Source: an uncultured bacterium (GTDB taxonomy: Bacteria > Actinomycetota > Aquicultoria > SKW223). From it: a stretch of DNA of 10,429 nt. The notes beneath the pieces were generated by a model. It saw nothing but the letters and a program-made list of their open reading frames with translations, had not been told where the DNA came from and made no database searches. The DNA lies in the NCBI GenBank assembly GCA_938042205.1, contig CALIRS010000104.1, positions 1-10,429 of the forward strand, in the 5' to 3' direction. The stretch's first letter is position 1; every line of letters starts with the position of its first letter. Positions 1-7,722 of this stretch are shown here, in pieces. The position numbers and the translations under genes are program-made.

Positions 1-1254
1 AAGTTGTCCGGAACCATTAATGCAAGCTCTGCCAAAAATTCAGTCTTAAAACTAATGGTAGCTTCTTTATTATCTTCATCACCCTGTTACATTAAAAATG
101 TTCCGATAATTGAAGACGTTCGCATCCTAACTGAGCTTCTAAAATATCTTGGATGCGATATCAGCTTTGATAGAAGCAAAGGTCTTCGGATAGTACCTTC
201 AGTAAAAAGGTTCGAAGCACCTTATGAACTTGTTAATAAAATGAGAGCATCAATAGTTGTTCTAGGACCACTTGTCGCAAAGTATGGTAGAGCACGCGTC
301 TCTTTGCCGGGAGGCTGCAGAATAGGCAGAAGAAAAATAGATCTTCACCTTATGGGGATAGCTGCGCTGGGGGCAGAAATAACCATTAAAGAAGGATTTA
401 TTGTAGCTAAAGCAAACAGGCTTAAGGGAACAACTATAAATCTTCATTTCCCGAGTGTTGGAGCGACAGAAAATTTGATAATGGCAGCGGTTTTAGCAGA
501 TGGGGAAACTGTTATTGAAAATGCTGCTCGAGAGCCCGAAATTTCAGATTTCTGTGAAATGCTTAGAAAAATGGGGGCAGAGGTTGAAGGGGACGGCACT
601 TCAACAATAAGAATTAGAGGGGTGAAAGAGCTTAAAGGTACCGAACATACGCCGATTCCAGATAGGATTGAGGTGGGAACGTTTATCCTTGCCGGGGTAA
701 TGACATATAGTAAGGTTAAAGTGAGGGGGGCTCGTGAAGATCATCTGGAGATGTTTCTTGAGAAACTTTCCGAAGCTGGTGGAGAGTTCGCTATCAGAAA
801 TGGCACCATTGAGGTCAATCAAAGGTCTGGATTAAAAGGAGTTGACATCGCCACTCTCCCATATCCAGGCTTTCCAACAGACCTTCAGGCGCCGATGATG
901 GCCGCATTATCATTAGCTGAAGGAGTTAGCGTCATTACTGAAAATGTTTTTGAGAATCGCTTTCTGCATGCAGATGAGCTGGTGAGAATGGGTGCTAAAA
1001 TAGATATTCAGGGAAGACATGCAATACTTAGAGGAGTAAAAGAATTGACTGGTGTACCGGTTAAAGCAATGGATCTTCGAGGAGGGGCTGCCCTGTGTCT
1101 GGCAGGACTGGCAGCGAGAGGGGAAACAATTGTTGAAAGGGCGGAACACATTTTTCGTGGTTATGAAGCTTTTATAGAGAAAATGAAATCCCTGGGTGCC
1201 GAGATAAGTTTGATTGAGGAGGAAGATAATGAAGATTACTCGATCGAAGATTAA
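1..1254 (+). CDS. murA: UDP-N-acetylglucosamine 1-carboxyvinyltransferase (MurA family), 5' partial
   Basis: MurA transfers enolpyruvate from PEP to UDP-GlcNAc, the first committed step of peptidoglycan synthesis, in the cytoplasm. The reading frame is open from base 1. The TTG at 4 encodes a Leu inside the conserved opening K-L-S-G, so it is not the start, and roughly ten N-terminal residues lie outside the window. Counting from that codon, the family's PEP-loop lysine is in SAKNS (K11), the catalytic cysteine in LPGGCRIGRRKIDLH (C105), the catalytic aspartate in PYPGFPTDLQAP, and the C-terminal DLRGGAALCLAGLAARGET block precedes the usual HIFRGYE motif. The K11-C105 spacing is 94, against 93 between K22 and C115 in E. 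coli. The acidic C-terminal tail overlaps fabZ by 26 nt. Having Cys rather than Asp in the loop predicts fosfomycin sensitivity. Whether this is the only MurA in the genome cannot be seen; a MurA paralogue with a shifted role is possible. Confidence 0.93.
   Translation, partial: KLSGTINASSAKNSVLKLMVASLLSSSPCYIKNVPIIEDVRILTELLKYLGCDISFDRSKGLRIVPSVKRFEAPYELVNKMRASIVVLGPLVAKYGRARVSLPGGCRIGRRKIDLHLMGIAALGAEITIKEGFIVAKANRLKGTTINLHFPSVGATENLIMAAVLADGETVIENAAREPEISDFCEMLRKMGAEVEGDGTSTIRIRGVKELKGTEHTPIPDRIEVGTFILAGVMTYSKVKVRGAREDHLEMFLEKLSEAGGEFAIRNGTIEVNQRSGLKGVDIATLPYPGFPTDLQAPMMAALSLAEGVSVITENVFENRFLHADELVRMGAKIDIQGRHAILRGVKELTGVPVKAMDLRGGAALCLAGLAARGETIVERAEHIFRGYEAFIEKMKSLGAEISLIEEEDNEDYSIED
1217..1222 (+). 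promoter_or_regulatory. Ribosome binding site deciding the fabZ start
   Basis: AGGAGG lies six bases before ATG 1229, inside the murA coding end. A TTG at 1214 is in frame, but it would make the Shine-Dalgarno itself code for Arg-Arg-Lys, so ATG 1229 is preferred. Confidence 0.85.
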
Positions 1255-1654
1255 AGAAATAATTCCTCACCGGGAACCATTTTTATTACTGAATGAAGTC
1301 ACTGAATATGAGCCAGGTAAATGGGGGAAAGGTTACTTCATCCCTGATAAAGATGATTTTTATTTCAAAGGGCATTTCCCCGGAAATCCTGTTTTGCCTG
1401 GTGTGCTGATGATTGAATCAGCAGCGCAACTTGGAGCTTTTGTGGTTCTTAATCTACCCGAATTTCGCGGTAAAACAGCTTATTTTGCCGGGATTGAAAG
1501 GGTCAGATTCAAAAGAATTGTTAGGCCTGGAGAAAAATTGGAAATCTCTGTTGAGCTTGAAAAGATAAAGTCAGGTATTGGCAAGGGAATAATAGAGGGC
1601 TTTGTTGATGGGGAAACATGTTTTAAAGGGGAGTTGCTTTTTGCAATACGATGA
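1229..1654 (+). CDS. fabZ: 3-hydroxyacyl-ACP dehydratase FabZ
   Basis: FabZ dehydrates (3R)-hydroxyacyl-ACP to trans-2-enoyl-ACP in type II fatty acid synthesis, as a cytoplasmic hot-dog-fold enzyme. From ATG 1229 the protein has 141 residues, the usual FabZ length. It opens with the family signature IIPHREPFLLLNEV (11-24). The catalytic His is in GHFPGNPVLPGVL (H49) and the catalytic Glu in MIESAAQLG (E63), the same numbers I recall for the Pseudomonas enzyme. The start is set by AGGAGG at 1217-1222. The gene overlaps the end of murA by 26 nt and the downstream LCP gene begins inside its last codons, so translation of the three is probably coupled. In many Gram-negative genomes fabZ sits with lpx genes; none are here, so it more likely supplies ordinary membrane fatty acids. 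FabA is unlikely because the length and N-terminal signature are those of FabZ. Confidence 0.95.
   Translation: MKITRSKIKEIIPHREPFLLLNEVTEYEPGKWGKGYFIPDKDDFYFKGHFPGNPVLPGVLMIESAAQLGAFVVLNLPEFRGKTAYFAGIERVRFKRIVRPGEKLEISVELEKIKSGIGKGIIEGFVDGETCFKGELLFAIR
1626..1633 (+). promoter_or_regulatory. Ribosome binding site deciding the LCP start
   Basis: AAGGGGAG lies seven bases before TTG 1641 and supports that start. TTG 1602, upstream in the same frame, has no comparable purine tract. Confidence 0.6.
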
Positions 1655-2963
1655 GAAGCCTGGTCTGAAAAATTTAACTTTACTTAACGAGGAGTTTAAG
1701 AAACACAGGAAACGTGAACTGGTGAAGAAATATTTTTTGAGATTTTTATTTATAGCTGGGCTTATGGTATTTATTATTGCTGGTTATTCGATATGGGTGC
1801 TTGGTGATATTTCTCGAAAATTAGCGTCTCATTCAGGAATAAGAGAGGCTAAGAAGGTACTTGGAAAACCAATAGATGCCAGTCAACCATTAACTTTTTT
1901 AATTATCGGAAGTGACTCTCGCGGGAAGGAAAATGGGCGTGCAGATACTATAATTGTTGTCAGAGTGTATCTACAGAAAGAAAGAGTAATCCTGATTTCT
2001 ATTCCAAGAGACTATCGAGTTAAAGTTCCAGGGTATGGGAAAAGGAAAATAAATTCTGCTTATGCACTGGGTGGGTCAAGGCTGATGATAGAAACTGTTT
2101 CCAGGTACCTTGATCTCGAAATTAATCATTATGCCGTAATAGATTTTGTTGGTTTCAAAAAGGTAGTCGATTCTCTTGGAGGGGTTACTGTAAATGTTGA
2201 AAAGAGGTTGTATGAAAAAGGGCACAGTAATATTAATCTATATCCGGGTGTCCAGAGACTGAATGGTAATCAGGCTTTAGCGTTTGTGAGGTTTCGTCAT
2301 GATAAGGAGGGGGATTTCGGGAGAATAAGAAGGCAACAGGAATTTATAAGAGCGCTCTCAGAAGAGTTTCTAACACCGGCGGCAATACCCCGGTACCCGA
2401 GAATTGCCAACATTATTGCAGAGAATCTTGAGACGGATATGAGCATTTCAGAGCTTATAGGATATGCACGTTTGTATGCTGGTTTTGAGAATAAAGATAT
2501 TCAAGCGATAATGCTTCCCGGCGAAACAAAAAACATAAATGGTGTAAGCTTTGTTGTTCCTGAAGAAGAAAAAGTCAAACTGATAATAGATATTGTAAAA
2601 AAGTATGGTCGCTTACCTAAATCAAATGAACTGGTTGATCCTTCAAATATTTCGGTGAGAGTTTTAAATGGGACTGGAGCAAAGGGTCTTGCGCGTGCAG
2701 GCACAAATTATATCAAGGACCTTGGATTCAGAGTTTTTAGCTCGGGAAATGCTGACAGGTTCGACTATATTGAGACTCTTATAATATTTACTCCAGGGCA
2801 TCAAGGAGAAGGGGAGTTTGTTAGAGAAAAACTTGGCTTTGGCAAAGTCGTACCTTATGAAGAGAAGTTTTCTAAATTGCTCAGAGGTGTGGATGTGGGC
2901 ATAATTCTTGGTTTCGATGCTGAAGCTGTGCCTGATATTAAAGAAAGGCTTATAGTTCAATGA
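1641..2963 (+). CDS. LytR-CpsA-Psr (LCP) family cell-wall glycopolymer transferase
   Basis: LCP proteins are membrane-anchored phosphotransferases that move undecaprenyl-linked glycopolymers, such as wall teichoic acids or capsule, onto peptidoglycan outside the membrane. From TTG 1641 the product has 440 residues. It has a short basic cytoplasmic tail, one membrane segment (about 31-53), an LCP domain (about 83-245) and a C-terminal LytR_C domain (about 337-427, opening ISVRVLNGTGAKGLARAG). LCP hallmarks are visible: LIIGSDSRG with RADTIIVV, the SIPRDYRV strand, and LNGNQALAFVRFRHD followed by EGDFGRIRRQQEFI, which hold the Arg/Asp residues that bind the polyprenyl pyrophosphate. The start overlaps fabZ by 14 nt; TTG 1602 is the longer alternative. 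The gene ends in an ATGA overlap with the epimerase gene, which may make the sugar nucleotide for the polymer being attached; that link is inference. The substrate cannot be told from sequence. Confidence 0.93.
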   Translation: MQYDEKPGLKNLTLLNEEFKKHRKRELVKKYFLRFLFIAGLMVFIIAGYSIWVLGDISRKLASHSGIREAKKVLGKPIDASQPLTFLIIGSDSRGKENGRADTIIVVRVYLQKERVILISIPRDYRVKVPGYGKRKINSAYALGGSRLMIETVSRYLDLEINHYAVIDFVGFKKVVDSLGGVTVNVEKRLYEKGHSNINLYPGVQRLNGNQALAFVRFRHDKEGDFGRIRRQQEFIRALSEEFLTPAAIPRYPRIANIIAENLETDMSISELIGYARLYAGFENKDIQAIMLPGETKNINGVSFVVPEEEKVKLIIDIVKKYGRLPKSNELVDPSNISVRVLNGTGAKGLARAGTNYIKDLGFRVFSSGNADRFDYIETLIIFTPGHQGEGEFVREKLGFGKVVPYEEKFSKLLRGVDVGIILGFDAEAVPDIKERLIVQ

Positions 2964-3898
2964 GCTTAAGAGTTGTTATTACTGGAGGAGCTGGATTTAT
3001 TGGTTCGCATGTCGTAGATCTTTTTATTAAAAATGGTTTTGAAGTTCTTGTAATTGATGACCTTTCAAGAGGAAAAGTTGAGAATCTAAATGAAAAAGCA
3101 AATTTTGTGAGAGCGGATATTCGAGATATTAAAACTGTCAGAAAGACGATGGAAGATTTTAAACCTCTGGTTGTCTGCCACCTTGCAGCTCAAGTTAGCG
3201 TTTCCAGTTCATTAACAAATCCTGTAAATGATGCCAGCATTAATATTTGTGGAACCATAACTATTGCGGAAGAGGCTTATAGAGCTGGAGCAGAGAAGAT
3301 AATCTTTGCATCTTCAGCGGCTGTATACGGAAGTCCAGAGAACCTCCCTGTGTCAGAGGATGATCGGCTACAGCCAGTATCACCTTATGGGGTTTCGAAA
3401 AAAGCGGCGGAGGATTACTTAAGATTAATATCAGATAAATACGGTCGAGAATTTTCCATTTTAAGACTTTCTAACGTCTATGGACCAGGGCAGGTTTTTG
3501 GAAACGATAGTGGTGTAGTTCCTGCGTTCATTGAAAGTTTTACAAACAACGGGAGGGCAAATCTTTACGGTTTTGGAAAGATGGTAAGAGATTTTGTCTA
3601 TGTAAAAGATGTTGCCAGAGCTTTTTTTATGGCTTTTAGTAAAGAAGGGGGAATTTTTAACATCTCTTCAGGAAATGGAACTGAAATAAGAGAAGTATTC
3701 GAGCTTATAAAGAGGCAATTTAGAGGTAAAGATGCGAATCTGCTTCCACCAAGAAAAGGAGAAATAGAGAAAATGATACTTGATTCATCTAAAGCTTTTC
3801 AAAAATTGAGGTGGCGTCCCCGAGTGAGTCTTGAAGAAGGAATAAAAGTCACGATTGATCATTATTTAGGCATTAAAAAAGGAGAGTCTGATGAATGA
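2960..3898 (+). CDS. NAD-dependent sugar-nucleotide epimerase/dehydratase (GalE-like, extended SDR)
   Basis: This is an extended short-chain dehydrogenase of the UDP-glucose 4-epimerase group. The 312-residue product begins with a Rossmann strand and the NAD-binding motif GGAGFIG (9-15). DDLSRG (33-38) follows, as in proteins that grip the adenosine ribose. The active site is SSAAVYG (S119) plus YGVSK (Y143, K147). The block LRLSNVYGPGQ and the later VRDFVYVKDVARA are typical of UDP-sugar epimerases. The likely reaction is C4 epimerisation of UDP-glucose or UDP-GlcNAc, but UDP-glucuronate decarboxylases and dTDP-glucose dehydratases share the fold, so no gene name is given. The start is the ATG in an ATGA overlap with the LCP stop, and its own end overlaps the ahcY start by 8 nt. 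The position after an LCP gene points to sugar supply for a surface polymer. Confidence 0.88.
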   Translation: MSLRVVITGGAGFIGSHVVDLFIKNGFEVLVIDDLSRGKVENLNEKANFVRADIRDIKTVRKTMEDFKPLVVCHLAAQVSVSSSLTNPVNDASINICGTITIAEEAYRAGAEKIIFASSAAVYGSPENLPVSEDDRLQPVSPYGVSKKAAEDYLRLISDKYGREFSILRLSNVYGPGQVFGNDSGVVPAFIESFTNNGRANLYGFGKMVRDFVYVKDVARAFFMAFSKEGGIFNISSGNGTEIREVFELIKRQFRGKDANLLPPRKGEIEKMILDSSKAFQKLRWRPRVSLEEGIKVTIDHYLGIKKGESDE

Positions 3899-5150
3899 TT
3901 ACGATATCAAAGACTTAGATTTAGCAAGTAGAGGTAAAAAAAGAATCGAGTGGGCAGAAAGAAGAATGCCGGTACTGACAAAAATCAGAGAAATCTTTAA
4001 GAAACAAAAACCGCTCAAAGGGATTCGTATTGGTGCCTGCCTTCACGTGACCACTGAAACTGCAAACCTGATGCGTACTCTTAAAGACGGCGGAGCTGAA
4101 GTTTACCTTTGTGCTTCAAATCCGTTAAGCACCCAGGACGATGTCGCAGCCAGTCTGGTGAAAGATTTTGGAATAAGTGTTTTTGCCATTAATGGAGAAA
4201 ATAGAGAAACTTATTATTCTCATATTCGATCTGTTCTTCTCAAGAAGCCACAGATTACGATGGATGATGGTGCTGATCTTGTTTCCACTCTACATTTAGA
4301 GATGAAGGAAAATCTTGCAGATGTTATCGGTGGTACCGAAGAAACTACTACCGGAGTAGTAAGGTTAAGGTCGATGGCAAGGGATGGTGTTTTATATTAC
4401 CCAATTATTGCAGTTAATGATGCTAAAACTAAGTATCTTTTTGACAATAGATATGGAACGGGACAAAGCACGATTGACGGCATTCTAAGGTCTACAAATG
4501 TTCTGATAGCAGGCTCAAATTTTGTGGTTTGCGGGTATGGATGGTGTGGTAAAGGAGTTGCTATGAGAGCTAGAGGAATGGGAGCAAGGGTTTTAATAAC
4601 CGAAGTCGATCCTTTGAAAGCACTGGAGGCAGTAATGGATGGGTTCTCAGTGGTTAGTTCTATTGAAGCTGCCAGAATTGGAGATATTTTCGTCACTGTT
4701 ACAGGAAACATATCAGTTTTAAGGAAAGAACATTTTGAAGTGATGAAGGATGGAGCGATCCTGGCGAACTCCGGGCACTTTGATGTTGAAATAGATATCA
4801 AAGCTCTTCGGGAAAGCGCGTCATCCTGTCGAGAGGTCAGGACAGGAGTAATTGAATACACTTTCCCGGATGGGAAAAAAGTTTACCTTCTTTCTGAAGG
4901 ACGTCTTGTAAACTTGAGTGCTGCTGAAGGTCATCCAGCGGAGGTTATGGATATGTCTTTCGCAAATCAGGCAAAATGTGTTCAATTTCTTCTGGAAAAA
5001 AAAGAAGATTTAAAACCTCAAGTTTACCCAGTTCCAGAAGAAATTGACAGCTCAGTAGCTTCGCTGAAGTTAGCACTGATGAATATTTCGATTGACTCAC
5101 TCACTGTTCAACAAAAAAAATACTTGAGATCATGGGAACGAGGAACTTAA
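3891..5150 (+). CDS. ahcY: S-adenosylhomocysteine hydrolase
   Basis: The enzyme reversibly splits S-adenosylhomocysteine into homocysteine and adenosine with tightly bound NAD, clearing the inhibitor left by SAM-dependent methylation. The 419-residue cytoplasmic protein shows all family blocks: ACLHVTTETANLMRTL (H52), NPLSTQDDVAASL, DDGADLV, GGTEETTTGV, and NDAKTKYLFDNRYG with K181 and D185. The NAD fold is VCGYGWCGKGVA (about 213-224), and GHFDVEID and RLVNLSAAEGHPAEVMDMSF (H348) follow. It lacks the extended segment of plant and proteobacterial enzymes. It ends in LTVQQKKYLRSWERGT rather than the usual PxHYRY-type tail, resembling the short archaeal/Thermotoga form. ATG 3891 follows GGAG and overlaps the epimerase end by 8 nt. 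An aldolase gene starts 13 nt downstream and mtnA follows, so the three sit together as SAM by-product genes. Confidence 0.96.
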   Translation: MNDYDIKDLDLASRGKKRIEWAERRMPVLTKIREIFKKQKPLKGIRIGACLHVTTETANLMRTLKDGGAEVYLCASNPLSTQDDVAASLVKDFGISVFAINGENRETYYSHIRSVLLKKPQITMDDGADLVSTLHLEMKENLADVIGGTEETTTGVVRLRSMARDGVLYYPIIAVNDAKTKYLFDNRYGTGQSTIDGILRSTNVLIAGSNFVVCGYGWCGKGVAMRARGMGARVLITEVDPLKALEAVMDGFSVVSSIEAARIGDIFVTVTGNISVLRKEHFEVMKDGAILANSGHFDVEIDIKALRESASSCREVRTGVIEYTFPDGKKVYLLSEGRLVNLSAAEGHPAEVMDMSFANQAKCVQFLLEKKEDLKPQVYPVPEEIDSSVASLKLALMNISIDSLTVQQKKYLRSWERGT

Positions 5151-5163
5151 TGGAGGCATTATA

Positions 5164-5757
5164 ATGACGCGTTCATACGACATTGAAATGATTGCAGACG
5201 AACTGGTACAGGTTGGCCATGAGATGGAAAGAAAAGGGCTAATTATAGGAAGCGTCGGGAATATCAGTGCACGGGTCAACAGGGATACTATCCTTATATC
5301 TTCCCGTTCTTCTTTTTTGGGCAGACTTAAAAGAGAAGAATTAATACCGATGAGTACAGCTGGAGAAAAACTTGTGGATTCTTCTTTAGAACCCTCAAGC
5401 GAGCTTTTCATGCATCTTGAAATTTATCGCCGAAGGCGGGACATTGGGGCAATCGTTCATACCCACAGTCCATATGCTTCAGCATATGCTTTTTTAAAGC
5501 GACCATTAAGGGCTGTTAACCCTGAAAGCCAGTATGTTCTTGGGAAAATACCAATAATTTCTTTCTTTCCTTCAGGGACGAAAGAATTGGCTTTGGCGGT
5601 TGCTAACAAGCTGGTGTCACCTGTAAGAGTAGCTTTAATGGAAAAGCATGGAGTAATTTCGGTCGGAGAAAGTGCTATGCAGGCACTCAACTTAGCTGAA
5701 ATGCTTGAAGAGACAGCGAGAATTAATTTCTTAATTGATGTTCTGGAGAAAAAATAG
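5164..5757 (+). CDS. Class II aldolase of the fuculose-phosphate family, likely (methylthio/deoxy)ribulose-1-phosphate aldolase
   Basis: This is a zinc-dependent class II aldolase/adducin-fold protein of 197 residues. The FucA metal and catalytic set is present with identical spacing: E80 (in PSSE), H99 and H101 (in HTH) and H162 (in KHGV), against E73, H92, H94 and H155 in E. coli FucA. GNISAR (32-37) is the phosphate-binding loop. GGAGG lies seven bases before ATG 5164. The gene sits between ahcY and mtnA, 5 nt from the latter. In the known DHAP shunt, MtnA makes 5-methylthioribulose-1-phosphate or 5-deoxyribulose-1-phosphate and a class II aldolase cleaves it to DHAP and an aldehyde, so that is the favoured role. 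Alternatives are MtnB dehydratase, which shares the fold but needs further methionine-salvage partners not seen here, and a true fuculose or rhamnulose phosphate aldolase, which would normally sit with sugar catabolism genes. Confidence 0.87.
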   Translation: MTRSYDIEMIADELVQVGHEMERKGLIIGSVGNISARVNRDTILISSRSSFLGRLKREELIPMSTAGEKLVDSSLEPSSELFMHLEIYRRRRDIGAIVHTHSPYASAYAFLKRPLRAVNPESQYVLGKIPIISFFPSGTKELALAVANKLVSPVRVALMEKHGVISVGESAMQALNLAEMLEETARINFLIDVLEKK

Positions 5758-5762
5758 AGAAA

Positions 5763-6806
5763 ATGGAATTGAAACCGATTTCCTTTGAAAAATGGAATCT
5801 CAGGATTCTTGATCAAAGTCTTCTTCCTGAAAAAGAAAAATATCTTAATCTTGAAGATCTTTCAAGCATTGTAGATGCTATTAAAACACTTAAAGTACGT
5901 GGTGCTCCGGCAATCGGGATTGCTGCTGCGTATGCATTTGTTATCGGGATAAGAGAAGAATTATCTAAAGGAAAAACCATTGAGGAGTCTTCTGAGATGG
6001 TTATCCAAAACATAAAAGCTTCGCGCCCAACAGCGGTAAATCTATTTAACTCACTTGAAAGAATGAAAATAAAAATTACGGAAATTGTCGGTGAGAATTA
6101 TTCTCATAAAGATCTTCTGAATGAGTTAGTTAAAGAAGCAGAAAGAATTCACGAAGAAGATGTTCAGGCTTCCAGAAAAATGGCGATTAATGCTTTTCCT
6201 CTTTTGAAACATGTAAGGGTAGTTTTAACCCATTGCAACACAGGAGCTCTGGCTACTGGGGGTTTAGGAACTGCTCTATACGTTATACGCCATCTATATA
6301 AGGCTCGAAAAGATTTATTAGTACTTGTTACAGAAACGAGACCACTATTACAAGGGTCAAGACTGACTGCATGGGAACTTGAAAAGTACAGGATTCCTTA
6401 CAGGGTAATAGTGGATAGTGCAGCTGCTTCAGCAATGGAAGTCTTTGATGTAGATGCGGTATTAGTAGGTGCTGATAGAGTAGCTTTAAACGGTGATACC
6501 GCGAATAAAATAGGAACTTTCGGGCTTGCGGCCTCCGCGAAGCTACAAAACATTCCTTTTTATGTGGTTTGTCCTTTTACAAGTATTGACTCTCAGACTC
6601 CGGGAGGAAAGTTAATTAAGATCGAAATCAGAAGTGAATCGGAAATTGCCTACTTCAATGGAAAAAAACTGGTCCCTGACCCGAATAAATGCTGGAACCC
6701 TGCTTTTGATGTTACCCCAGGTGAATGTGTATCTGCTATTATCACTGACAGAGGGGTGCTTAAGCCTCCTTACGAAGAGGCTATCCTGAGGTTTCTTGGT
6801 AGATGA
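5763..6806 (+). CDS. mtnA: S-methyl-5-thioribose-1-phosphate isomerase
   Basis: MtnA converts 5-methylthioribose-1-phosphate to 5-methylthioribulose-1-phosphate in salvage of methylthioadenosine from polyamine and other SAM reactions. Related enzymes also accept 5-deoxyribose-1-phosphate. The 347-residue length is standard. Family motifs appear in order: LRILDQSLLP (13-22), LKVRGAPAIGIAAAYAF (43-59), LTHCNTGALATGGLGTAL with catalytic C158, ETRPLLQGSRLTAWEL, and GADRVALNGDTANKIGT with catalytic D238. C160 and D240 are the B. subtilis equivalents. The intact Cys/Asp pair separates it from eIF2B-type and ribose-1,5-bisphosphate isomerase relatives. No phosphorylase, nucleosidase or kinase that would feed it is present in the window, so the upstream step must be encoded elsewhere. 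It lies 5 nt after the aldolase gene and its stop is shared in an ATGA overlap with the permease gene. Confidence 0.96.
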   Translation: MELKPISFEKWNLRILDQSLLPEKEKYLNLEDLSSIVDAIKTLKVRGAPAIGIAAAYAFVIGIREELSKGKTIEESSEMVIQNIKASRPTAVNLFNSLERMKIKITEIVGENYSHKDLLNELVKEAERIHEEDVQASRKMAINAFPLLKHVRVVLTHCNTGALATGGLGTALYVIRHLYKARKDLLVLVTETRPLLQGSRLTAWELEKYRIPYRVIVDSAAASAMEVFDVDAVLVGADRVALNGDTANKIGTFGLAASAKLQNIPFYVVCPFTSIDSQTPGGKLIKIEIRSESEIAYFNGKKLVPDPNKCWNPAFDVTPGECVSAIITDRGVLKPPYEEAILRFLGR

Positions 6807-7714
6807 TTCTGGATGCGTTCTTTCAGATTTTACAGATATTTGTAGTAATTTTTTTTGGTTTTGTTTTAAAGATATGCAAAATTGTTAGCGAAAGAGATGG
6901 AGCTGTTCTAAACAGGATAGTTACCTATACAGCCTTACCCGCTCTGGTGTTTACAGTCATTTACAGATCAAGCTTTAAACCAAGCGTTTTTGCCGTTCCT
7001 CTAATTGGATTATCTGTGATGTTAGTACTTACCGTGTTTTCCTTAACTCTTACGAGAATTTTATGTCGGAGCGAACCACTGGTGATTGCTCCTTTCATAC
7101 TAGCTTCATCAGGAGGTAATACTGGATTCTTGGGTTATCCTCTTATAAGTAAAATTTATGGAAATGAAGGACTCTTGGTAGCTATTGTTTACGATATTTT
7201 TGCAACTGTGATTTATACAATGACCATTGGAACTGTCATCAGCTCTTATTTTTCTCAGAAAAGAACTTCCTGGGGCGAAATACCAAAGTTAGTAATCTCA
7301 TTCGTACCTTTACAAGCAGCTACTCTGGCTCTTCTTTTGAAACCGTTAGAAATACCTAATCAAGTGATGGATATTCTGGATTTCCTGGGAAAAGCTGCTA
7401 TCCCTGTGATACTTTTGGCAATTGGAATATCTGTCCAGCCAATAGTAGAAAGATACCATTTACACTTGGGAATTGCGGTTACATTATTAAAGTTGGTGGC
7501 ATCGCCGTTAATAGCTTTTTTCCTGAGCAGTATATTTCTCAGTGGTCTTGAACTAAAAGTGACGGTAGTTGAAGCAGCCATGCCTTCAATGATGATGAGT
7601 TACGTACTTGCAGAACAATATGGACTCGACAGTAAGTTTGCGTCGTTTGTTGTTTTAATAACAACTATGCTATGTATGATTACTGGACCATTGGTGATTT
7701 CGGTAATCAAATAG
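6803..7714 (+). CDS. AEC (auxin efflux carrier) family permease
   Basis: This is a 303-residue polytopic inner-membrane protein of the AEC family of secondary carriers, whose bacterial members move malate, malonate and other organic anions. Some ten hydrophobic segments are visible, starting at about residues 5-25. The family's half-site motifs are present: NRIVTYTALPALVF (37-50) near the N-terminus and SSGGNTGFLGYPL (about 102-114), where the Asn and Pro sit at the broken helix. A second repeat runs from VMDILDFLGKAAIPVILLAIG to EAAMPSMMMSYVLAEQYG. ATG 6803 overlaps the mtnA stop as ATGA, so it is translationally coupled to mtnA. The substrate is unknown. The neighbourhood suggests an organic acid or other small product of SAM by-product breakdown, but this is inference. 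There is no attached receiver or CBS domain. Confidence 0.9.
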   Translation: MILDAFFQILQIFVVIFFGFVLKICKIVSERDGAVLNRIVTYTALPALVFTVIYRSSFKPSVFAVPLIGLSVMLVLTVFSLTLTRILCRSEPLVIAPFILASSGGNTGFLGYPLISKIYGNEGLLVAIVYDIFATVIYTMTIGTVISSYFSQKRTSWGEIPKLVISFVPLQAATLALLLKPLEIPNQVMDILDFLGKAAIPVILLAIGISVQPIVERYHLHLGIAVTLLKLVASPLIAFFLSSIFLSGLELKVTVVEAAMPSMMMSYVLAEQYGLDSKFASFVVLITTMLCMITGPLVISVIK

Positions 7715-7722
7715 TGACAGGA

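Noticed and set aside
3860..3898. SAM or SAH riboswitch before the SAH hydrolase gene
   Set aside because: The gene starts 8 nt inside the epimerase gene, so there is no leader; no such motif appears there.
4397..4861. 154-codon open frame on the minus strand
   Set aside because: It lies fully inside the well-supported SAH hydrolase gene, and its protein is low-complexity Ser/Thr/Pro/Ile-rich, as expected of an antisense shadow.
5471..5488. 8-bp inverted repeat CATATGCT/AGCATATG followed within two bases by a T-run, resembling a terminator
   Set aside because: It encodes the conserved SPYASAYA segment after the zinc histidines of the aldolase, the stem is AT-rich and the 2-nt loop is too tight; chance within coding sequence is likelier.
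5457..5816. 119-codon open frame on the minus strand across the aldolase-mtnA junction
   Set aside because: It is antisense to two conserved genes, has no ribosome site I can see and shows no recognisable domain.
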